A program made the translations under genes and the position numbers. The notes beneath the pieces were generated by a model, which was given only the letters and a program-made list of their open reading frames with translations, had not been told where the DNA came from and searched no databases. Positions 35,634 through 47,600 of a stretch of 64,000 nt of DNA are shown here, in pieces (positions within the stretch are counted from its first letter, which is position 1; the number at the start of each line of letters is the position of its first letter). The DNA comes from Leucosporidium creatinivorum (Eukaryota > Basidiomycota > Microbotryomycetes > Leucosporidiales > Leucosporidiaceae): assembly GCA_001600635.1 (NCBI GenBank), contig BCKL01000028.1:1-64000 (forward strand), read 5' to 3'.

Positions 35634-37334
35634 ATGAGTAGCGGCTACGAGCACACTTTCTCCTGGTGAGCTCACTTGCGCAACTCTGCACTGCTCCGAC
35701 GCGCTCAGCGATACGAACTGACCGCTTCGTTGCGCCTTGGCACAGGACTGGCAACGCTGAGGAGGTCATTGTGAGTCATGGCAGCAGGGAGAGCTCTATG
35801 TGAGCTGTTAGAGCTAATCGCCTGCATCTACAGGTGACGGGAACCTTCGACAACGTGAGTTGATTGCGCGCGCTGGCCGAGCGCGCTCATTCGTTGCTTG
35901 CTTTTGGATGGCTCGGTCTACAGTGGAGCAGGTCAGTAGTTTATCAGGATTTCGCTTCCTGCTCACTCATAGCGCTAATGCTAACCGTTGCCTCTCCACA
36001 GCTCGGTCAACCTCGTTCGGACCAATCCGTCGCAGTGGGAAGCTCAGTGCTTCTTGCCCTTCGGCGAAAGAGTCTTGTACAAGGTAAGAGGCTCCCTTTG
36101 CATTTCTATCAAATGATATCTGACCATCGACAGCTCTGCAGTTCGTCGTCGACGGCTGCTGGCGACACTCGCCGAACGATCCGACCGACCTCGGCGATAC
36201 TGGCATCCTCAATAATCTACTTCAGAGTAGGTAACTACTGTGATATAATCTAGACTGATCGGTCAAGCTGACGAGCCCTTCACCGAGCAGCTCCTGCCTT
36301 GCACTTGCCCTGCATCCCCTTTTTGGAGCCCCTCCTCCACACCTCCAAGCTTCGCGACATCGAGATAGTGCGCTGGGATGGCCACTGTCTTGACGTCCTC
36401 GCGGGTGAGTGGATGTTTGAGCTGATGTCCGACATCGCTGATCCGGTCTCCCTGGCAGGCGCTCACACCAACCCCTCCCTCACTTTCACCTCCCTTCGGC
36501 GCCTCCTTCAACTCGTCGTAAACGTTCGAGCGGGCTATCGCTTGGGGAGGGTGAATCTCCCGAATAGCGAGCAAGAGGAGGACTGCTACGGGATCGTCAG
36601 CGTCGACGAACAGGACGGGAAAGGCCTCGTTGAAGGAGGCTTTTACGTGATCCTGCAGCCCGGTACGTCTTTACCGACTCCTGGACGCTTACAGAGCTCA
36701 AAGACTTACTCATTTCTCCCAAAGCCAACACGCCTCTCCCCACCCTCCAACCTCCGCTCGCCTCGCTGCTTCACTCGCACTTCTCGACGGCTCCCTCCTC
36801 CTCCGCTGGCGCGTCGACCGACTCCTTCTCCACTGCACTTGACACCTCCTCTTCCTTTTCCTTCTCCAATCTCGGCAGCACGAGTGGCGACTACGTTCGA
36901 ATCCTCGAGGTGGCCAAATGCTGGAAGCTCGGCGCCGAGGGCGAGGACTGGGGAGTCGAAAGGGTCAAGCAGGCATGGTTTAGGGGCAAGATCGTCTTTG
37001 ATCCTCATGTGCGTACCATTGTCTCTCTTTCCCCCTGTGTAGACCTCGCTCATTCGCTCCTTCTCGCCGACAGAACGACTACCTTCCCCTCTCGCTTCAT
37101 CCCTCGACCATCCCACTCCTCTCCCTGCGCTACATCCCTCCCAGCTCCCTCCTCGAACGCGGCGAGATGGAGGAGTATCTACACGAGCACTTTCTCGAGG
37201 GTGTCGAGACGTGGATCAAGGGCGTGGGTGACGAGGGCGAGGAGGAGGATGGGGAGTCGCTCGCCTGGGTGGGCAGCGCTGGAGAGAGTGTGGCTGGTGG
37301 TGGAAGTGAGTGGGGTGAGGAGGTGGTTGGCTGA
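35634..37334 (+). CDS. CBM48 (AMPK-type glycogen-binding) domain protein
   Basis: About ten exons, several very short, encode roughly 360 residues. The N-terminal domain reads YEHTFSWTGNAEEVIVTGTFDNWSSSVNL, then QWEAQCFLPFGERVLYKFVVDGCW, typical of the AMPK-beta/Mdg1-type carbohydrate-binding module, with the GTFDNWS turn and the conserved tryptophans. The C-terminal part (LHLPCIPFLEPLLHTSKLRD, YVRILEVAKCWKLGAEGEDW) is not assigned. An acidic tail rich in Gly and Glu ends at 37334. I chose MSSGYEHTFSW at 35634 because family members start this way; an in-frame ATG at 35475 is an alternative. The end is uncertain: GTGAGT near 37308 and an acceptor at about 37357 could splice to another tail. 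Likely role: binding glycogen or another glucan in the cytosol. Confidence 0.8.
35924..35931 (+). other. 8-nt microexon in the CBM48 domain
   Basis: TGGAGCAG lies between acceptor CTACAG and donor GTCAGT. It supplies Trp-Ser and the first two bases of the next Ser in the conserved GTFDNWSSS turn. The exons before it are also short (about 25 and 21 nt). Confidence 0.8.
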
Positions 37335-37531
37335 GCTGCTGGGTAATGCTTAGCACAGGGACACTGGAACTTGCTGGTCGCAGACTTTTCTGCTCGGCGA
37401 GGAAGTCGAGAGGGAGAGGGAGAGTTGTTACAACAGTCCTCGAGCATCGAGCTCACGGGGATACTACGGCGCAAAACTAAAAGCCATGCCGGTCTATACA
37501 GCGTCAAGCTATCTACATATCTTCTCAACAA

Positions 37532-38338
37532 TCAAGCCCTGTCAGCACCCGCCGTGACAACTTCGCCGAGGTCGCTCCAAGCGAGGCTTGCTCCCCTCTT
37601 GGTCTCACTGAAGAGCATCTCGAGGGTGTCTAGACACTCTTGCATCACCTGCTCGCACGAAGCGGTCGAGCTGGTGGACGTGGTCGAGTCGTCGGAACCT
37701 CGGCGCTGGTCATTGAGGGATGGCCGGGGCGAGAGGGGAACTTCAGAGGGTGTGTAGGCTGGTGCAGGCTTGCGGCTGACGGGGGCAGGTGAAGCTGTAG
37801 TGTGAGAGGGTAAGTCAGCGTCCCGAACTGTACAAAGAGGCTGCAGCGAGCTCACGAGGTTGGCTCGGCGCAACGATCTCGAAAACGGGAGAGGGAGATG
37901 CCTTGCTGTAGCTGAGCAGCCGTTTGGGGAAGTGAGAGACGAAAGTCTTGGGCGAAAGAGTTTGTTGAGAGATCATGTTTGCAGGCGTGAAGGGCGACGG
38001 GAGCTGCGAGATGTACGAGTCAGCGGCTGCGCCGAAGGGTGGCTTGGAGGGGGCTGGCTCACTGTGGAGGAGGAGACGTCGAGTGGTGCAGGCGTGTTGA
38101 GCGAGTGTGCAGCGAGTGTGATCTTTGACCGGCCGGCGGCTGAGAGGTGTCTGCGAAAGCGCAAACGCGGGAAGGAAGAGAAGTCAGCCGAGCTGCTGGC
38201 GCCGGTCGAAGGCTCCTCGGCGGCTGCTCACGAAGGTCGAGGTGCAGGACGAGATGGAGGGAAGGAGAGAGAGAGCGAGAGGACTAACGAGCAGCGCTAG
38301 CTAACGTTGGTGCGCAAAGCCGCAGACGCAGCTGCCAT
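37532..38338 (-). CDS. Small protein of unknown function, possibly mitochondrial
   Basis: On the minus strand, three exons read consistently: RHLSAAGRSKITLAAHSL up to VSSST, then LPSPFTPANMISQQ to FEIVAPSQP, then SPAPVSRKPAPAY to the end GEVVTAGADRA. The last exon includes a conserved-looking helix, CEQVMQECLDTLEMLFSETK. A first exon from an ATG at 38338 (MAAASAALRTN) would give a basic, alanine-rich start, but its donor phase does not match the next exon, so the true 5' exon is not settled. No family was recognised. The gene is real by splice and frame evidence; function is unknown. Confidence 0.55.
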
Positions 38339-39009
38339 GCAACGGGAGAAGCGAGCGCGAGCGACGTCGACTTGCCCAGTTCGGCGAAGTTGGAACCCTT
38401 CTATGTCAGTGCGATCGCATGTGGGGCTCTCCGAGTTGACCAAATCCCGCTTGCAGCAGGTTCATTTTCGATTTCCCTGCTTGATTAAGAAGCGGGTAGA
38501 AGCATCGCTGTCCCGTCGCCGAAGCGACCCTTCGGCGAGGAGAAGCTCACAGCGCCTTCCGATCTGTTCGCAGCTTGGAGTTGATGAAGGCGATCCTACA
38601 CAGAGCTGTGAAACCCTCCATGCAGCTCGCTGGCTTTTCGCTGCTTCGTAGAGAGCCAGAAGCCAGATTTTTACGGAGAGCAGGAGTTCGGCGACGGGCA
38701 GTGCTGCTCGGCGAGCATTGGACGGAGTTGGGATAGGCCAGGTGGATCAAAGCTACTTAGTAGACTGATGGCCCGAGCGCTCTCCTTGGAGTGGCGACAC
38801 GGTCTCAGCCCGTTCCTTCTCCCGCTCCCGTCCCGATGGCATCGCCGAGCAGTGCTCAGACGACGAGGGCGACTCTCACGACGCCAAATCATCAAAAAGA
38901 TCACTTCATGCTTCCCATAACATTCTTTAGTACTACCACACCCTCTTGAGGGATGCCTGGCCTCTTTCGATGATCACCGAGCACTACTCCTGCCTCTACT
39001 TGTACGTCT
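38339..39009. promoter_or_regulatory. Intergenic region with a TCGGCGA cluster
   Basis: About 670 nt upstream of the small minus-strand gene and downstream of the RNase T2 gene. TCGGCGA or its complement occurs at least five times (38381, 38516, 38532, 38688, 38708). Two of these form a perfect 9-bp inverted repeat at 38516-38538. No gene was recognised. Confidence 0.5.
38516..38538. repeat. Perfect 9-bp inverted repeat
   Basis: TCGCCGAAG and CTTCGGCGA are exact complements separated by five bases (CGACC). It could form a hairpin or be a dimeric protein-binding site; function is not known. Confidence 0.85.
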
Positions 39010-40452
39010 TCAAGCCCACTTGGAGACCTCCGAGCCAGCGGTACGCTCGTAGTAGTGAATACCGGTAGAGTTGGAGCAGCTGGAGGGGAAGGTGGTGTTG
39101 ACGGGGCGGTATTGGCCGAATTGGGGCTGGGCAAGGAGGGTGGTCAGCTTGAGTGACGGTGAGAAGGAGACAACGAGAGAGAGGACTCACTGTTCCCAAA
39201 ATGTGGTTGTAGACCCAGACCTCGGTCACTGAGAAGGCAAAGGAAGAGATCAGCGATTGCCTTGGTTCGTCAATTCCCGTTGAGTTCGGCGCTGACGACC
39301 TCTTCTCGCGCCGACGACCTCTGCCCATAAGCTCTCCCCATGCTACGCTCATCCTCCACAACACACCTCCTTCTCCAGAAAGCGAGCACTCACAGACAGT
39401 CTTCTCTCCCGTCTCATCTTTGACGCATCCGAAGTAGGGGATGGCGCCGGTCGATGAGAGGAAAGCAGCTTCCATCTCGGCGAGGGCAGTAGTCGTCGAG
39501 TTGCTAGGGTAGATGCCGCGGGTGGCAAGGATGTCGAAAGTAGGGAACTGCTTGTTGGCGCGAACGGCAGCGGCGACGTAGTCGACGAAATCCTGGCCTT
39601 CTTGATAGTCCTGCGAGCTCGGGAGAGGACGAGGTCAGCGAGAGCCGGAGGAGGGATCAGCTGAGTGACGGGTGGGAGGGAGAGGGGAGAGAGGGAGAGG
39701 GGAGAGAGGGAGAGGGGAGAGAGGGAGAAGAGGAACGTACAGCGTAGCAAGCCTTGTCGAAGGTAGTCATGCAAGTTCCGTGCTTGGAGAACTCATGGAG
39801 GTGAAGGGCGCTGCTCGTATCTCCACGGTTGACCCATGCACCTTCAATGTAGCGAGCTAGATCAAAGCGACCGAAGCGCTCGAGGATGGAGTAGGAGGTC
39901 TCCGGACCCGTGTAGGGAGGGACGACCGTGCCGTTGGGAAGGGCGTTGGTCGTGTTCGGCGAAGGTGAGGGATCGAATTGGCGTGAGAGGTCGCAATATT
40001 GCGTGTAGTCACCTGCGCAAAAATCACTCCAGAGCTGCAACATGCAGCTCTGAAGGGTCAGCTAATTCAAGCAGAGTTGAGACGGCGCCAAAGCGGCGCC
40101 GACACGCTCGCCAAAAACTCACACCATGAATCCCCCAAGAGTTCTTCGGCAAGAACTGTCCCTTGTCCTCCAGCCCAGTCCACGTATTCCAGAACTGAGT
40201 AGCAAGGAAGAGTCCTTGGCCCGCTCCAGGCGCACAGCAAGTGTTCTCGGGCGAGACGTCGCTCGAGCAGCTGTACTCGGTCGAAGTAGGGCAGCTCTTC
40301 AGGCTCGGGTAGGTGAAGGCGGGAGTGACCGAGGGAAGGGAGAGAGCTGAGGCGGCGAGAGGACCTATGAGGGCTACAGGTCAGAAAGCTGGAGCTGAAG
40401 CCGAAACGAACCACTCACCAGCGACGGCGAGAACGGCGAAGGGAGTGAGCAT
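39010..40452 (-). CDS. Secreted ribonuclease T2
   Basis: This enzyme cleaves single-stranded RNA through 2',3'-cyclic phosphates. The minus-strand gene has about five or six exons. The start at 40452 encodes a signal peptide (MLTPFAVLAVAGPLAASALS). Both catalytic motifs are present: IHGLWPDFCAGDYTQYCD (first active-site His) and HEFSKHGTC (second His with Glu and Lys). Many cysteines (CPTSTEYSC, ENTCCAPG, FGCVKDETG, SSCSNSTG) fit the family's disulphides, and several N-x-S/T sites suggest glycosylation. The stop at 39010-39012 follows SEVSKWA, giving about 390 residues. It is extracellular or vacuolar and probably used for RNA scavenging. One intron near 39677-39735 contains a 15-nt tandem repeat. 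Confidence 0.9.
39677..39735. repeat. 15-nt minisatellite inside an RNase T2 intron
   Basis: Three near-perfect tandem copies of a purine-rich 15-nt unit (AGGGAGAGGGGAGAG) and a partial fourth lie near the 5' end of an intron (transcript sense: pyrimidine-rich). Confidence 0.85.
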
Positions 40453-41224
40453 GGCGGTCGAGTGGTACAGCAAGTCGTAACTTAAGGAAGAGGGCTGAAG
40501 AATACTCGTCGCCGGGAGATGAGCTGCTGCCCAGGAGATCGGCGCTAGGCGACCGCATGGAGGTAGCGCACGTTCGGCGATAGCGGTGGGTCTGAAGAGC
40601 CAGCACGTTGGGTCAGCGCTCCGTCGAAGCGTTGGCTGGAGAGATGATGAGAATCACCGGGAGCACCCGAGAGCTATTCGACGGCAGCTTGGTCTGTCTC
40701 GAGGGCATCGAGCCTGCGCCGAGCGGAGCTTTACGTCTTGGCCAGCCCCGAGGGTCGGGAAGATCGGTCGCAGCGTCAGTGTGAGGTGTCGAGGGTAGGG
40801 TGTACGGACTCCAGTCGAGCTAGCCGAACACGACTGACGAGTTAGTGATACTGAAGTGAAGGCGAGGCAGCTCGGCCCTCGCTGCCCTCGTTGCCGAAGG
40901 TCGTCTACGGGCGAGCAGCATTCCGTAGAAGCTTCAAGAATATGTCTCGAGCTGAGTGTACCACCAGATTAGCTTTTAAACGCACGAGAGACGGGCAAGA
41001 CGATGGAAGGAGTAGCTAGCGGCTTGAGCTCACCTTTCGAATAGACGACTTGGAGCATGAGGAGACCGAACAAGCAGTAAAAGAGGAGTTTAGATGTCCT
41101 AGGCCGGCCTGAAATTGTAGGAGAGCACCGAGATACAAGCAGCGAGACAGCGGAGGTCAAGGAGCGCGAGCTTCGAAAGTCGCCTTTCTGCCTCCTGCCA
41201 ATGACTTCGCACACTTCGCTACAG
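40453..41224. promoter_or_regulatory. Divergent promoter region RNase T2 / S9 peptidase
   Basis: About 770 nt between divergent starts. An acceptor CTACAG immediately before the peptidase ATG suggests a 5'UTR intron. TCGGCGA occurs at 40574. No other gene was recognised. Confidence 0.5.
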
Positions 41225-43949
41225 ATGCCAACACCGTTTGGATCGACCAAAGCACCCGTACCACAGAGGCCTAGCTCTAACAACGTAGATGTCGCTATTC
41301 AGCACTTCAACGAGCTGCTCGAGCTGCCCTCCGTAACGAGAGCGACTTTCCTCCCTTCTTCTGCTACAGACGAGACCAAGAACAGTGAGTCTAGCGCCCG
41401 ACGCCCTCTTCTGTACCCTTCTAGGCTCCCACAGAGCGGTGCCGTTTCAACACGCGGTCGCGTGGTGGGGCCGGAGCAGCGCTCACATTCTTACACCTCA
41501 TCAGCTCTCCTCCTCGACACCTCGCATCGCTCCATCTCTGCACTTACCAAGCGCTCTGCTACCCAAACCCTCGGACTCAGCAGCGACGGAACAGTCGCCT
41601 TCTCGTCTCCCGTTGCTTTCAACTCACCGGAAGTTCAGCACACCTCGTTCTCGCCGGATGGAAAGCTGCAGGCGGTCTTCAGGAGTACCGCAGCCAAGGA
41701 GGGCAAGGGAGCGAAGAAGGTCATCGAGGTGTGGAGCGTGCAGGACGGTGTGAAGTTGGAGGAGCTGGACGTGACTGAGCAACATGGAGACTGGTACTTC
41801 GATGGTGAGTATTATGACAGACTTAACGAGAGCAAGCTACGGAACTGACCCAGTCCCCAACAGCCACGTTCGGCCCTCCCAGCTGGCACCCTTCCTCCCA
41901 CGCCCTCCTCTACACCGCCGAAGCCCCCAAGCCCAAGACCGACGGCTCCTCCCTCCCTCAGCAATCGTCCTACAAGTACACGCCCGACTTTGGCGAGACC
42001 TTCACCGGCAAGAAGTTCCCCTCGGTCTTCCTCTTCCTCCTTCCGTCGTCTCCCTTCGTCGGCGCCGTCTCGAGCACCGAGGAGAGCTCGACCAAGCCGA
42101 GCGTGCATCGACTGACGAGCGAGGAGCACTTCCCTACTACGAGCTTTGGTCAACCGGTGTTCCTGCCCGACAACCTCGACGGAACGCCGAGGATCCTTGC
42201 TACCGGGTATTCGAGGTGAGTCTTGGGGCGCCTCTCCGCTCTTTCTATCTGGCTGCAGCCTGATGTCAAACTCCAACAGCCTCGGCGACACCCGCAAGCT
42301 TGGCATCGTTTACTGCGCCAACCGCCCTGCCCAGATTTACGAGTTCTCCATCTCCATCGTCCCCATCTCCTCCACCTCGCCCTCCGATCTCACTTACCGC
42401 GTCCTCTCAGCCACCTCCCAATCCGACCCCAATCGCTCTGCCCGCTCTCCCCGAGTCCTTCATCCTCAACACGGCAGCCGCTTCTCTCCCCTCGTCGTCT
42501 TCCTCTCCAACCCCGTCGGTGGTCCTCACTCGTCATGCGCCTCGCTGCACGCCGTGGCCCTGCAGAAAACTGGAGGAGCCAAGACGGTCGAGCTCGTACT
42601 TTCGGTCGACAAGCCATGGAAGCTGGAGTCCTTCCCGGGTCTGTATCTCGATCAGCTGCCTCAGCAGCCTTTCGTTCTCGGACCCGAGGGGCCAGCGGTG
42701 GTCCTGTCGAGCATCTGGAGGAGTAGGAAGGTGCCGTTGCTCGTTAGTCTGAGGACGGGAGAGGTCAAGTCGCTGGCAGAGTGGCCTGAGCCGAAGGAGG
42801 ATGATGTCGTCTTGCCCTACCTCGGCAAGGAGGTTGAGCTCAGCAGCGTTACCGTCCTTGGTACGGACGGAGGGAAGAGAATTGTGGGGACTAGGAGTGG
42901 AGCGATGAGCTTGCCGGAGTTGGTCTTGTGGGATGTGGAGAAGGGAGGCGAGTGGAAGGTGCTCAAGAAGAGCTCGGTTTCGAAGAAGAGTGAGTGCCTT
43001 TCATCGTCTTTCATCCGAGCTCGCGCTGACTCTCCTGCGCCACCACGGTCTCGAGCGCTCTCGCCAAGCTCTCCTACACTGTCCTTCCTCTGCCCAAGTT
43101 CGGCGCCTCGGAGCTCATCCTCGTCTCGCCGTGCCCCATCGACCCCGCCGCTCCCGCTCAGCCCAACCTCCCTCCTCTCATCACCTTTCCTCATGGAGGG
43201 CCTCACAGCACTACCACCACCGACTGGAGCGCCTACACCGCCTGTCTCGCTATCGCCGGCTACCGAGTCGCGCTCGTCAACTATCCCGGCTCCCTCGGCT
43301 TCGGCCAGGCTTTCGTCGACGAGCTTCCGCCTCAACTCGGCACACTCGAAGTCGAGGCGACGCTCGCAGCGGGACACTACCTCAACACGCTCTCGCTGGC
43401 TTCAAGGACCAAGGGCAAGAAGTTCATTCTCGGCGGAAGTCATGGAGGATGGATCGCTGCCCATCTCTCGGCGAAGTTCCCCGACGAGTACGATGCGGCA
43501 GTCATGCGCAACCCCGTCATCGACCTCGCTAGCAACTCGTTCAACACCGACATCCCCGACTGGTGAGATCTCGCTCTGCTCTGTCTCTCCTCGCCGAGCG
43601 CTGACTCTCCCCTCGCAGGTGCTACGCCGAAGGAGCCGTCCCCTACTCCCTCACTCGCCCTCCCATCGCCATCTCTCCCGAGACCTACGCGCACCTGCAG
43701 TCCATTTCGCCCCTCACCGCCTCCCACCAGGTCACCCTCCCTACTCTCCTCCTCCTCGGCGCCTCTGATCGCCGAGTTCCCCCTGATCAGGGAAGGAGCT
43801 GGTACCATGCGCTCAAAGGGAATCAGAAGGGCGAGGTTGAGATGCTTGTGTTTGAGGGTAATGGGCATGCCCTGGATGGGACGGTGGAAGCTGAGGTGGT
43901 CGGCTACGAGGCTGGGCTGAGGTGGTTGGAGAGGTGGACTGAGTGGTAG
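41225..43949 (+). CDS. Acylaminoacyl-peptidase-type serine peptidase (S9C)
   Basis: These enzymes remove N-acylated residues from short peptides in the cytosol. About five exons encode roughly 790 residues. The N-terminal beta-propeller part is recognisable from strand patterns (HTSFSPDGKLQAVFRST, GDWYFDATFGPPSWHP, LGIVYCANRPAQIYEF). The C-terminal alpha/beta-hydrolase holds PPLITFPHGGPHS (oxyanion loop), the nucleophile in GGSHGGWIAAHL, the Asp in LLGASDRRVPPDQG and the His in EGNGHALDGT, a complete triad. The start at 41225 follows an acceptor. Near 41383-41432 a GTGAGT looks like a donor, but no acceptor keeps the frame, while reading through does, so I left it unspliced. No signal peptide is seen. 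Confidence 0.88.
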
Positions 43950-44608
43950 GCGGTGGTCACTTGCGGAGTAAGGCTCGCTGTAGGATGCCAACGCTGGTCT
44001 TGGCTCGAAGCTTCTTGACGTCGAGGAGGAGGAGGACGGCGAGCTCGGCGCCGGCTCGGCACCTGGGTTGCTTCTTTGGGACTGGGCTCAGCGTCACCTG
44101 TCAAAGAGGCGAGCAGCTCGGCATAGGAGTTTGCACTCACATACAGCTCCGTTCTGACCCTGTTCTCGTGTACTGTACTTGAGTTTCCTCTCCTCTGTGT
44201 CGGGCTCTCGGCGAGCGGGAGAGGAGGCTTCGCTACTCGGCACTTTGCTCTCCGACAGAAGATCACCGGACTTGAGAGCGAAATGGCCCTCAACGGCAAA
44301 CAAGATTTCGTAATGCAGCAACTTAGCCCACCTGGATTTCCGCCTTCGCGCGGCGCTCTTTTGTCTTTCTTCCTCATCCTCTCGCTGCTGCTTCGACATA
44401 CGACTACAGGAAACGCTGGGAAGGGACGACTGGGCAACCAGCGGACCGACCCCTTCTCCCCCCTTCCTCCCTCCTCCGCTCTCCTACAAGCTCGCAGCGC
44501 CCAAAGTCTCGTGCTAGCCGACGGCGGCCGCAGCAGCAAGGGCCCCTCTAAGGCAGCTAAATCTCGCCGAGCAGCACCTTTCGCACCACTCAAGAGTACA
44601 CCTTCAAC
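43950..44608. other. Intergenic region upstream of the first ThrE-like gene
   Basis: About 660 nt of 3' end, promoter and 5' leader. Frames here are open but show no family motif. Confidence 0.45.
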
Positions 44609-47600
44609 ATGTTCGACCCCTTCCACCTCGCTGCACCCTCCCCAATTCTTCTACCGCCGACGCCCTTCTCTATTGATCAGTCGGATGCGCTTCCGACTGG
44701 GAGGAAGATTCAGCTGGTGGAGAAGCCAGTAGTTCTGGACGAGCAAGTGAGATCTACCAGCCCAGACTTGGAGGACGACGAGACGATCCTCGATTTGACC
44801 AAGGAGGAGGAGGAGGACGACAGCGACCTCTTCTCGTCGAGATTCGCCGTCGGGGTCCAAGAAGCCAGTTCCATGACCAGCTCGGAGGATACCGAGGAGA
44901 GACTGGAAGCTGTGAGGGAGCAGATGGGCGTATGGGTCCCGGCAGGCGAGACGGAGGGCTTGCCGACAGCCCAAGCCAAGGGAAGTCAGAGAACGGCGAT
45001 GGAGCTCGCCAGAGGGTTCCAGACGGGTGCGATGGGCTTAATGAGGCGGAGGAAAAGGGTGGCCAAGTCGAAGGCGCGGAGCGACAAGATTGGAGATGAG
45101 GAGGCGGGCGCCGCCGAGACCGGCACCCCTTCGCTCGTCGCCAGCGGAGGTATCCTCGCCGCTCTCATCGCCCTCAGCGCTCAGCCCAACTCCATCCCCG
45201 ACCTTCCCGTCCAATCTGGTCTCCCCTCCCCCGGCGGCACTCTACCTACCACGCCAGGCGGCTCCTCCCTCCTCGAACCCGACGACTCGGACGATGAGAC
45301 TGAGCGGGAGCTCTTCCTCTCTCGACTTCGCGCTCGACGGGCTAGTAAGAAGTCGCTACAAGCAGCCGCCACTGCGGCGGCCGAAGCCGGCAGGGTCGCC
45401 ATCGCCGCAGCGACTGGGCGATCGCACTCGGTCGACAGTCGAGGTCCCCTCTTCCGCCGCAACACCTCGTCTTCGAGTCTCTCCCAGGAAGTGTTCGCTC
45501 GCTCCCCCTCTCCTACGCCATCCGGAGACTCTGGGCTATCTCGCCGCTCAGCTCCCACTACCGTCTTCTCGGCGCGCTCCCCCCCTTCACCCGCCTCCCT
45601 CCCCGCCCAGTCCCCACCCCTTAACTCGCCTCTCCATCGCTCAGTCTCTGCATCTGCACTTCACACCCTCGTCCGCTCCGTCTCGAGGATCTCTGAGCCT
45701 TCGCCGCCGCCGAGTCCAGGCGTGCTTCGGCCGAGGGTCGTCAAGCCCGGATCTGTAGTCGCCAAGCAGCTTCGCAAGCTCGGGGGCCACCTCGGGTTGG
45801 AGGTCGATACGGAAACTACCCGACCGGATGCTGCGCGGAGCGGAGCAGGTGTCTTTGGTGGACTGGTCATGGCCACAGTCAGTCTAAAAGCTCGCTCTCG
45901 CCGACGGCTCGCGCTTTGCTGACCTCTTGCTCTCTCTCATAGTCCAACCTCGCTGGTGCCGCTGCGCCTCACGCCAACGTCATTGCTCCCATCCCCTCGA
46001 AGCCCGGCTACCACATCTCCCGCTACAAAGCCCCGCCGCCCAGCTCGCTCGACCGAGATTCCCCAAGTCGCCGTTCGATGGAGAGCCCTCATCGACAGCC
46101 CATGACAAGGCCGGGCATCCTTCGAGGCAAGTCGGTGGATAGTGTGTTCAAGGCGGAGAAGAGGGTAGAGTCGCCTGTCCCTCGCCTCGATGAGGAGGGC
46201 GAGGAGGATGCGCGGGCAGGGCAAGGAGTCGCCGAGCAGGGAGAGGAGGAGGAGCGAGGAAGGAAGGGTCGTCCGGTGCAGAAAAAGAAGGGACCGGGTA
46301 TGCAGCTTACTCTTAAAGATCTGGTGAGCTGTCCTTTCCATGGCAAGCTGAGGGCGCACCGGCTGACCCCCTTCCTTCTCACAGCCGATTCCCGGCTTCA
46401 GATCACAAAGCCTCACCTCCCCTCGCTCTCGCTCCCCTCGCAACGACTCTCCTCTACGCGACTACTTCTTCCCTCACGGCCATCAAGAAACGGAGGAGGA
46501 GAATGAGCAGCGCGAGTGGGCAAAGGAGAAGAGGAAGCGCCGGAAACTGAAGGAGAAGAGGATGAGGCAGGAGATCTTCATCACCCAGCATGTCGCTGCG
46601 CTTCTCTCTCGTCAAGAGTTCATCCTCAAGCTCGCTAGGTCGTTCATGATGTGAGTTGAAGGCTTCGTCGACGATAGAACTCGGCGCTGACCCTTAGACC
46701 TCGCGCAGGTACGGCTCGCCCACCCATCGACTCGAGGCGCAGATCCAGGCGACAGCTCGTGTTCTCGAGCTCGAGCTTCAGTGCGTCTACCTTCCCGGCA
46801 TGATGCTCATCTCGTTCGGTGACTCGCAAACGCACACCTCGGACATCAAGGTTCGTCTTCGGCTTCTTTCACCACGCCCCAGAGCCCTCTTTTTACTCCT
46901 CTACATCTCCACAGTTCCTCAAGCAAGCCCAAGGTCTCGACCTCGCCAAGATGGAGTCCTCCTTCCGCGTCTACAACCAAGTCATCCGCGACAAGGTCAG
47001 CGTGACCGACGCGGCCGTCAACCTCGACGAGCTCTTCCTCGCCCCGCCCAAGTACAACCTCTGGCAGGACATGCTCATTGGAGGCCTTTGTTCCGCCAGC
47101 GTCATCCCCTCGGGATACAAGGGCTCCTTCATCGACTGCCTCGTCGCCCTCCCGCTCGGCGCCTTCCTCATCTACGCTCAACGCATCGCCAGCAAGAACG
47201 ACATGTACTCGAGCGTCTTCGAGTATGTTCTCTTCTTCCACTTTCTTTCGGTTCTTCTCCTCCTACCTCGAGCCACACGCTGACCCTCTCCCCCTGCAGG
47301 ATCATGATCACCTGCTTCAACGCCATCGTCGCCGCCGCCCTCGCCCGAACCGGGCACTTCTGCTTCTACTCGGTCGCAGCGGGAAGCGTAGTCCTCATCC
47401 TACCAGGATATATAGTCCTTTGCGGCGCCCTCGAACTCGCCAACCGGTCCATCGTTTCGGGCTCGGTTCGCCTCGTCTACTCGCTGCTGTACACCCTGTT
47501 CCTCGGTTTCGGCCTCTCGGCTGGCTCAGAGATCTACCAGAAGATGGCGGGGAGTGGGATCCAGGTGAGCCAAATCGCGCTCGCAGTTTCATCGCCGAAG

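Noticed and set aside
41383-41432. A possible intron near the start of the S9 peptidase
   Set aside because: Neither 40- nor 50-nt versions keep the frame; the unspliced frame is open and joins the propeller part correctly.
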